Source: Lapidilactobacillus dextrinicus DSM 20335 (lineage in GTDB: Bacteria; Bacillota; Bacilli; Lactobacillales; Lactobacillaceae). Taken from it: 64,000 nucleotides of DNA. Each line of letters begins with the position of its first letter. The first letter of the stretch is position 1. The stretch spans positions 372,001 to 436,000 of the forward strand of contig NZ_AYYK01000004.1 of assembly GCF_001436095.1 (NCBI RefSeq). Reading direction: 5' to 3'. Under the pieces are notes generated by a model. It was not told the origin of the DNA, did no database searches, and saw only the letters and a program-made list of their open reading frames with translations. Below, one piece after another: positions 58,689 through 64,000 of this stretch. A program made the translations under genes and the position numbers.

Positions 58689-59099
58689 ATGATTAGAGAG
58701 ATTAATCGTAATCAAAAATCTTTAGCACAAAAATCTGAACCAGCAACAAAAAATGACCAAGCAGTTCTAACTGATTTACTAGATACCTTGCGCGCCCATC
58801 AAGATGTTTGCGTGGGTATGGCAGCTAATATGATTGGTGTCCACAAGCGTGTGATCATCGTGCAAATGGGTGTTTTGCCTGTCTTAATGATCAATCCCGA
58901 GATCACCGCTAAAAGCGATCCCTACACAACTAGCGAGGGTTGCCTCTCTTTATTAGGTGAACGCCAAACTACCCGTTATCAAAATATTACCGTAAAATTT
59001 CTCAACAAGAATTTTAAACCAACGACTCAGAAATTTACTGATTTTGTAGCGCAAATTATTCAACATGAAGTTGATCATTGTGATGGGATTATTATTTAA
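58689..59099 (+). CDS. Peptide-deformylase-like protein lacking the motif 1 glutamine
   Basis: 136 residues from ATG 58689 behind AGAGGTGAGCCCG. Deformylase motif 2 EGCLSL and motif 3 QHEVDH (HExxDH zinc site) are intact. Motif 1 reads VGMAANMIG in place of GxGLAAxQ(I/V)G, so the oxyanion-hole Gln is Met. Short length resembles the second, divergent PDF paralogue of many lactobacilli. Whether it deformylates proteins is unclear; the main def would lie elsewhere. Confidence 0.85.
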   Translation: MIREINRNQKSLAQKSEPATKNDQAVLTDLLDTLRAHQDVCVGMAANMIGVHKRVIIVQMGVLPVLMINPEITAKSDPYTTSEGCLSLLGERQTTRYQNITVKFLNKNFKPTTQKFTDFVAQIIQHEVDHCDGIII

Positions 59100-59103
59100 A
59101 AGC

Positions 59104-59140
59104 AAAAGTTGCTAAATCCAAATTGGATTTAGCGACTTTT
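59104..59140 (+). terminator. Terminator after the deformylase-like gene
   Basis: AAAAGTTGCTAAATCC and GGATTTAGCGACTTTT, one mismatch, 5-base loop. Confidence 0.85.
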
Positions 59141-59230
59141 CAATTTAAGCAGCGTCCGGAGCTAATATTAGCGTGTTTAAAACATAAAGCGGACTGATTT
59201 CGTCCTTCTTTTATGATGGTTTTCACCTAA

Positions 59231-61165
59231 TTATAAACTGCCGGTGCTCTTGGCTGTAATTTTAGTTTTGTTTAATAACATCGAACTTGTTACCACTGAT
59301 AAGGAACTAAAGGCCATGGCTAAACCAGCTAATTCTGGACTTAACGTTAACCCAATCGCATAAAATAAACCAGCTGCAACTGGAATACCCAGTACATTAT
59401 AAATAAAGGCCCAGAATAAATTCAATTTAATCCGATTAAAAGTTTTCTTACTCAAAGTTAAAGCCTTACCTACGTCACGTAGATCATTTCTCATTAAGAC
59501 AATCCCGCCTGATTCAATCGCAATATCAGTCCCTGAACCCATGGCGATACCCACATCAGCAACCGTTAAGGCCGGTGCGTCATTAATCCCATCACCAACA
59601 AAAGCTACACGACCAGTCTCTTGTAACTGTTGAACTTGGTCAGCTTTATCTTGTGGCAAAACGTTAGCAATGACTTGATCAATGCCCACTTCTTTGGCAA
59701 TAGCTGCAGCTACTCGTTGGTTATCACCAGTTAGCATGACCGTTTTTAAGCCTTGTGCTTTTAACTCGGCCAGCGCTGCTTGAGAAGTTGGCTTAGGGGC
59801 ATCTTGAATGGCAATTAGACCTAGAACCTCTTGTTGATTAGCAACAATCACTACCGTCTTAGCCTCATCTTGAAGTTGCTGCAATTGCGCTTGTAAGTTA
59901 GTTGCCATAGTTAGTTTTTGTTGTACCAATAAGCGTTCACTACCAACAAAAATTTGTTGGCCCTTCACTTGCCCACTAACTCCTTGACCAACAATAGCTT
60001 GAAAGCCATGAGCTGCTGGTACTGCTATTTTTTCCCGTTTAGCCTTAGCTAGAACAGCTTGTGCTAATGGATGTTCGGAGCTTTGCTCTAAGGCAGCTGC
60101 TAACGTTAATACTGTTTTTTGATCACCAATAATATCAGTGACGACTGGCTGACCGACTGTAATGGTCCCGGTCTTATCAAAAACAACTGTTTGCACATCA
60201 TTAGCAGCTTCTAAAACTTCGCCGTTTTTAATGAGGATCCCCATTTTTGCGCTACGTCCTGTGCCAACCATTAAAGCAGTTGGTGTAGCTAAGCCTAACG
60301 CACATGGACAAGCAATCACAACCACCGCCACAGCAAAAATTAAGGCTTGTGCTAAAGGTGCACCGATTAAAAGGTACCAGACTAAGAAAGTTAAAATTGC
60401 AATAATTAGAACCACTGGCACAAAAATATTAGAAACTTGATCAGTTAGTTTTTGAATAGGTGCATGACTGTTTTGAGCTTTTTTAACCAGGTCAACAATT
60501 TGGGCCAACACGGTATCTGCCCCCACTTTTTCAGCTTTAAACGTAAACGTTCCAGCCTTATTGATGGTCGATCCAATGACAGCATCGCCGATTTTTTTGG
60601 TGACCGGCATACTCTCACCAGTAACCATCGATTCATCAACAGTGGAGGTGCCTTCGGTAATCACACCGTCAACGGCAATTTTTTGACCAGGCTTAACGCG
60701 AATAAGATCGCCAATCACCACGTCTGCTAAGGGAAGCGCGACAAATTGTTCATCTCGCCAAACTTCAGCTTCTTTAGCTTGTAAGTCAACTAACTTCTCA
60801 ATGGCTGTCGAGGCATTGTGGCGCATTCGTTCCTCAAAAACTTGGCCTAATAAAACAAAGACAACTACAAAAGCGGCACTTTCAAAAAAGACTGCTTGTT
60901 GCGTTAACAGTGCATAAATACTGTAAAGATAGGCTGTCATTGTGCCAATGGCCACTAAGGTATCCATATTAGCATGGTGTTTAGTGAAAGATGCCCAAGC
61001 ACTCTGCCAAAACGGCCGTGCTGAAATCAACATTACTAAAGTTGTTAAGACAAACTGGAGCCACGCCCCACCTGGCAACGTCCAACCAAAAGGCATTAAC
61101 ACCATATTGGCCAGCATGGGTAAAGATAAGATCAAAGCAAACCAAAATCGTTTCGTTGTCGTCAT
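59231..61165 (-). CDS. Copper-transporting P1B-type ATPase
   Basis: 644 residues. Eight expected membrane helices with the copper motif IACPCALG, phosphorylation site DKTGT, actuator TGES (ESMVTGESMPV), HP motif SSEHPLA and hinge VGDGINDAPAL. CPC places it with CopA-type Cu(I) exporters, but no N-terminal HMA/CxxC domain is present; it starts directly at the first helices (WFALILSLPMLANMVLMP). Some lactic genomes call such proteins CopB. Last gene of copY-cupredoxin-ATPase; overlaps the cupredoxin gene by four bases. Confidence 0.93.
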   Translation of the reverse strand: MTTTKRFWFALILSLPMLANMVLMPFGWTLPGGAWLQFVLTTLVMLISARPFWQSAWASFTKHHANMDTLVAIGTMTAYLYSIYALLTQQAVFFESAAFVVVFVLLGQVFEERMRHNASTAIEKLVDLQAKEAEVWRDEQFVALPLADVVIGDLIRVKPGQKIAVDGVITEGTSTVDESMVTGESMPVTKKIGDAVIGSTINKAGTFTFKAEKVGADTVLAQIVDLVKKAQNSHAPIQKLTDQVSNIFVPVVLIIAILTFLVWYLLIGAPLAQALIFAVAVVVIACPCALGLATPTALMVGTGRSAKMGILIKNGEVLEAANDVQTVVFDKTGTITVGQPVVTDIIGDQKTVLTLAAALEQSSEHPLAQAVLAKAKREKIAVPAAHGFQAIVGQGVSGQVKGQQIFVGSERLLVQQKLTMATNLQAQLQQLQDEAKTVVIVANQQEVLGLIAIQDAPKPTSQAALAELKAQGLKTVMLTGDNQRVAAAIAKEVGIDQVIANVLPQDKADQVQQLQETGRVAFVGDGINDAPALTVADVGIAMGSGTDIAIESGGIVLMRNDLRDVGKALTLSKKTFNRIKLNLFWAFIYNVLGIPVAAGLFYAIGLTLSPELAGLAMAFSSLSVVTSSMLLNKTKITAKSTGSL

Positions 61166-61536
61166 GGTTTAACAATTACCTTCCCGTGAAACATATCCAT
61201 ACCGCAAGCCCATTGATATTCACCTGCTTCACTGGTATCAATTTGAATAGCTTGCGCTTCATTCTGTGGTAAAGCTTGATTAATCCCCCAATCAGGGAAA
61301 ACCACCCGATCTAAACAACCCGAAGCATCTTTACGAGTGAAGTTAAGTGTTGCCGGCACGCCTTGCTTTAAGACCACAACTTCTGGCGAATAACCACCTT
61401 TAACTTCAACAGCAACGGTTTGCTGATCAGCTTCAACATTAGCTTGCACTGCAGTTGTCTCGTGTTTACCGAAAAACCACCAAAGAATAAAACCAATTAG
61501 ACCAACACCAACAATTAAAATGATTATTTTTAACAA
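61162..61536 (-). CDS. Membrane-anchored cupredoxin-like protein
   Basis: 124 residues. One N-terminal membrane helix (IIILIVGVGLIGFILWWFFG) and an outside cupredoxin fold (VAVEVKGGYSPEVVVLKQGVPATLNFTRKDASGCLDRVVFPDWG ... GEYQWACGMDMFHGKVIV). Possible copper ligands are the two Cys, Met and His near the end (CGMDMFHG) and Cys of SGCLDR. It lies between copY and the ATPase and may hand Cu to or from the pump. Known from copper operons of lactobacilli. Confidence 0.88.
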   Translation of the reverse strand: MLKIIILIVGVGLIGFILWWFFGKHETTAVQANVEADQQTVAVEVKGGYSPEVVVLKQGVPATLNFTRKDASGCLDRVVFPDWGINQALPQNEAQAIQIDTSEAGEYQWACGMDMFHGKVIVKP

Positions 61537-61575
61537 AAGAACACCTCATGATATTTTTTAAGTTATATTATTTGC

Positions 61576-62004
61576 TTAACAGTCGCAATCGTCAGGCAGA
61601 CAATTACAAGCCACTTTTTCTGGCGCTGTTTTAATTTTTTCGGCTAACAATGCTTGCATCTTCTGGATATCGGTCTGACTTAATTCAGATGATTGAATTA
61701 AATCGATAATAGCCGCTCCCTTATTCATATTACAGAGCCGACCGAAAACATCGTCCACTGTTTCGGTCATTGCGTCTGCCTCATCAAGATTAGCGTGATA
61801 AGTAAATTGTCGCCCAGCCTTAGTCGTCGTTAGGATGTTTTTATTAACTAACCGTCGTAGTAAGGTCTTAATCGTTGATTCAGTCCAGTCGCGCTTTTGT
61901 TGCAGGATCGCAATAATATCATTCGTATCAGTCGGACCCTTTGTCCAAATGACGCGCATAATTTCCCATTCAGATGACGTTATTTCTGTCGCATTGACCG
62001 TCAT
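61576..62004 (-). CDS. copY: Copper-responsive repressor CopY
   Basis: 142 residues. BlaI/MecI-type winged helix (ITSSEWEIMRVIWTKGPTDTNDIIAILQQKRDWTESTIKTLLRRLVNKNIL), a helical dimer region and the C-terminal metal motif CNCLPDDCDC (CxCx4CxC). CopY binds cop boxes as a Zn form and releases them when Cu(I) replaces Zn. First gene of the operon; two boxes are at 62029-62078. Confidence 0.95.
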   Translation of the reverse strand: MTVNATEITSSEWEIMRVIWTKGPTDTNDIIAILQQKRDWTESTIKTLLRRLVNKNILTTTKAGRQFTYHANLDEADAMTETVDDVFGRLCNMNKGAAIIDLIQSSELSQTDIQKMQALLAEKIKTAPEKVACNCLPDDCDC

Positions 62005-62028
62005 ATAATTTTCCTCCTGTTGTTCATT

Positions 62029-62080
62029 TACATTTGTAGATTACAAAAATAAGTTTACTGGTAAAATTTACATTTGTCAA
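62029..62080 (-). promoter_or_regulatory. Cop promoter with two cop boxes
   Basis: TACATTTGTA at 62029-62038 matches the TACANNTGTA cop box; TACATTTGTC at 62069-62078 differs in one base. On the minus strand a promoter TTGACA (62075-62080)-17-TAAACT (62052-62057) is overlapped by the second box. Confidence 0.82.
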
Positions 62081-62100
62081 CAATAAATTTCAGCGCGCTA

Positions 62101-62144
62101 AAAACGGTCAAGAAAATCCACTAAATAGATTTTCTCGACCGTTT
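62101..62144 (-). terminator. Terminator of the flavoprotein gene
   Basis: Minus-strand AAACGGTCGAGAAAATC ... GATTTTCTTGACCGTTTT hairpin. Confidence 0.85.
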
Positions 62145-62154
62145 ATTGGAATGA

Positions 62155-63492
62155 TTAATAAAAATAACCTAAGTCACTTGCTGGTGTTGGATAAGCAAAG
62201 ATTTGTTGGGCCAATTGTTCCGCGGTTATTTGTTGATTGATAAGATTAGCAAAGTAGTTAATCATTTCATCGGCCAACTCACTTAAAAAACTAACGCCGA
62301 CAATTAAACCCGTTGCCTGTTCGATAACAATCTTAGCGTGCGCATGGGGTTCGCGAATTCTTTGATAAGTAAACCAATGCGTTAAATCTAAATCATGCAC
62401 CTGATACTTATCAGTATCTTGGGCAGCCACTTGCGCACTAACGCCAATTTGGGCTAATTTCGGTGTCGCGTACACTAAAGTAGGAATGACTGGATAGTTA
62501 ATTGGTGCCTTATCTGTTTTGAGAATCTGTTGGACCACATAGCGACCTTCAAAGCCCGCTACGGGTGTTAATTTCGGTTGGGTACGGCTAACCACATCAC
62601 CAATTGCATAAATATGAGAATTATGCAGCGTTTGTAAGTGATCGTTAACCTTAATCCCATGACGGTCTGCTTCAATATGAGCTGCCGCTAATGCTAAATC
62701 TTCAATATTAGGAATCCGACCGGTTGCACAAATCACCGCATCGGTGTCCAACTGATAACCTGAATTGCCTTCAACTACAAAGCCAGTCGTTGTTTTTCTA
62801 ATGGCTTTAGTCTCAATATCTGTATCGAATTGGATACCTTGTTGCTTAAGCTGCTCAACTAGTTCTTGAACTAAATCTTGATCAAAAGCTTTTAAAAAAT
62901 GCTGATTATGTTGAATCAAATGCACTTCAGCACCGGCAGCATTAGCAATCGCCGCCAGTTCAAACGCCACATAACCGCCACCAATAAAGGCCACGCGTTG
63001 CGGCATTTCTGCAAAGTCTAAAAAGTCAGTGCTCGTTAATAAATATTGTTCACCTGGTATAGCTAATAAATTAGGTCGTTGACCCGTGGCAATAATAATA
63101 TCCGTTGCTGTTAAGATTGTTTCAGCAACTTGTAGAGTTTGGTCGTCAATGAAATGTGCAGTTCCATGAAAAGTTATCACTTGTTCATCTTTTAATCCAG
63201 CTAAAGTACTATCATTAATACCATCTGTATAATCATGCTTACTGGCCATTAACTCGGGCCAATTAATGGTCGGTACGTTTTGTATGCCATACTTTTGCAA
63301 ATGCTGGCTAGCCGCTTTCGCCTCAACAGCAGCCAATAAAATCTTTTTGGGATCGCAACCGCGGTTAGGACAAGTACCACCCCAAAGATCGTTTTCAATA
63401 ATTGCGACTGATTTGCCAGCTGCTTTTAAGCCATAGGCAGCGGCCAGTCCAGCGGGCCCACCACCAATAATGATCACATCAAATTTAGTCAT
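62155..63492 (-). CDS. Glutathione-reductase-like flavoprotein disulfide oxidoreductase
   Basis: 445 residues from ATG 63490-63492 (GGAGGGATGCTTG upstream). FAD motif IIIGGGPAGLAAAYGLK, redox disulfide GGTCPNRGCDPKK (Cys about 43 and 48), second dinucleotide motif FIGGGYVAFELAA, and ATGRxPN and IYAIGDV. The usual dimer-interface HPTxSE near the C terminus reads YPTPASD, so the catalytic His-Glu pair of classical glutathione reductase is missing. The substrate is therefore uncertain (possibly another thiol or metal reductase). Neighbour of the cop operon but with its own terminator. Confidence 0.88.
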   Translation of the reverse strand: MTKFDVIIIGGGPAGLAAAYGLKAAGKSVAIIENDLWGGTCPNRGCDPKKILLAAVEAKAASQHLQKYGIQNVPTINWPELMASKHDYTDGINDSTLAGLKDEQVITFHGTAHFIDDQTLQVAETILTATDIIIATGQRPNLLAIPGEQYLLTSTDFLDFAEMPQRVAFIGGGYVAFELAAIANAAGAEVHLIQHNQHFLKAFDQDLVQELVEQLKQQGIQFDTDIETKAIRKTTTGFVVEGNSGYQLDTDAVICATGRIPNIEDLALAAAHIEADRHGIKVNDHLQTLHNSHIYAIGDVVSRTQPKLTPVAGFEGRYVVQQILKTDKAPINYPVIPTLVYATPKLAQIGVSAQVAAQDTDKYQVHDLDLTHWFTYQRIREPHAHAKIVIEQATGLIVGVSFLSELADEMINYFANLINQQITAEQLAQQIFAYPTPASDLGYFY

Positions 63493-63568
63493 CAAGCATC
63501 CCTCCACTGTTAATTAAAGCACAACGATTCAACTTGATGAAAGAATTTGACTTATCCTGTCATCATTA

Positions 63569-63602
63569 AAAAAAGCCACTATTCTAAATCGAATAGCGAC
63601 TT
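63569..63602 (-). terminator. Terminator of rsgA
   Basis: Minus-strand AGTCGCTATTC ... GAATAGTGGCT hairpin followed by TTTTTT. Confidence 0.85.
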
Positions 63603-63625
63603 TCGTGATATTAGTTAAATAGCAA

Positions 63626-64000
63626 TTACTTCTTTTTTAGCGTCTTTTTAAACGTTTTGAAACCACCCACATCTTTGAACAGTCGTTCAACCTTAGTTTG
63701 CTCAATTTGCCGTGAGCTCAAACCATCATACTGTCTTTCAACTTGTAATTTTTGGTAACTAACCAATCGTTCTGGTGCTAGTTGTCCCGCTGCAATCGCA
63801 GCTTTAACAGCACAACCTGGTTCACTTTGATGCTGACAATCACTAAAGCGGCATTGTTGCGCTAAATTGACAATGTCCTGGAAACTTTGGTCAGTAGCAG
63901 CTTGACTAACACCGGCTACACCGACAGCCCGAATTCCTGGCGTATCGATAATTTTCGCACCATTAGCTAATACATAAAGTGCCCGCGTGGTGGTAGTATG
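63626..64000 (-). CDS. rsgA: Ribosome small subunit GTPase RsgA (5' part outside window)
   Basis: The 3' 375 bases are visible (about 124 codons). The frame at the edge encodes TTTRALYVLANGAKIIDTPGIR, containing the Switch II DTPG motif, followed by the zinc-finger motif CRFSDCQHQSEPGC (CxxxxCxHxxxxxC) and the terminal helix (YDGLSSRQIEQTKVERLFKDVGG). The circularly permuted GTPase RsgA helps mature the 30S subunit. Stop TAA at 63626-63628, followed by the terminator. Confidence 0.95.
   Translation of the reverse strand, partial: HTTTTRALYVLANGAKIIDTPGIRAVGVAGVSQAATDQSFQDIVNLAQQCRFSDCQHQSEPGCAVKAAIAAGQLAPERLVSYQKLQVERQYDGLSSRQIEQTKVERLFKDVGGFKTFKKTLKKK

Overview
The window reads as low-GC Firmicute DNA from a lactic acid bacterium, most likely a lactobacillus. 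This is inferred from strong AGGAGG-type ribosome binding sites, a tmRNA, a comG operon, a GlmM/CdaR/CdaA operon, an HTH-cupin/potABCD polyamine operon, a CopY copper operon and the general gene content. I do not claim a species.

Bases 1 to about 18,560 are a temperate siphovirus-type prophage cut by the left window edge. Its integrase (17339-18436) ends just short of the 3' end of the tmRNA gene ssrA (18564-18928, minus), the probable attachment site. Leftward from the switch region the minus strand carries an antirepressor and Cro-like regulators, then recombination and replication genes (ERF annealing protein, DUF1351, HNH protein, replication initiator, SSB), accessory regulators, an ArpU/RinA-type late activator, and finally terminase, portal and a minor head protein that runs off the edge. 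Rightward from the switch lie the repressor, an ImmA-type peptidase, and a lysogeny/accessory block: a PH-like/SHOCT protein, a membrane-anchored triple-repeat Ltp-like superinfection-exclusion candidate, a DUF898 membrane protein, and a convergent pair of unrecognised genes (15698-17151) in the position where prophages often carry anti-phage genes. A second unrecognised cassette (11274-11699) lies against the direction of the early operon, with its own promoter and terminator.

From 18.5 kb onward the DNA is host chromosome. 19-31 kb: a small membrane protein, ytxK-like methyltransferase plus ackA, the complete comGA-GG pseudopilus operon, yebC, a VanZ-like protein, sfsA, a HAD phosphatase, an acetyltransferase and degV. 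30-36 kb: cell-wall precursor and c-di-AMP genes (glmS; glmM-cdaR-cdaA). glmS is preceded by NagR-like operators and has no room for a glmS ribozyme. 36-40 kb: spermidine/putrescine ABC transporter with its HTH-cupin regulator. 40-49 kb: housekeeping genes (YhdH-type reductase, murB, exoA, exonuclease, tsaE, pta, ung, a HAD phosphatase and small unknowns). 50-55 kb: a divergently transcribed TetR regulator and a carbohydrate ABC importer with a near-consensus cre site. 55-64 kb: AI-2E family permease, a cadmium-type ArsR/CadD pair, a 2-hydroxyacid dehydrogenase, a divergent peptide-deformylase-like protein, a copY/cupredoxin/copper-ATPase operon with two cop boxes, a disulfide-oxidoreductase-like flavoprotein missing the usual C-terminal His-Pro-Thr motif, and the 3' part of rsgA.

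Functional calls rest on reading protein motifs, gene order and DNA signals by eye. No database or folding tool was available. Start codons were moved inside the longest open frame where the ribosome binding site argued for it.
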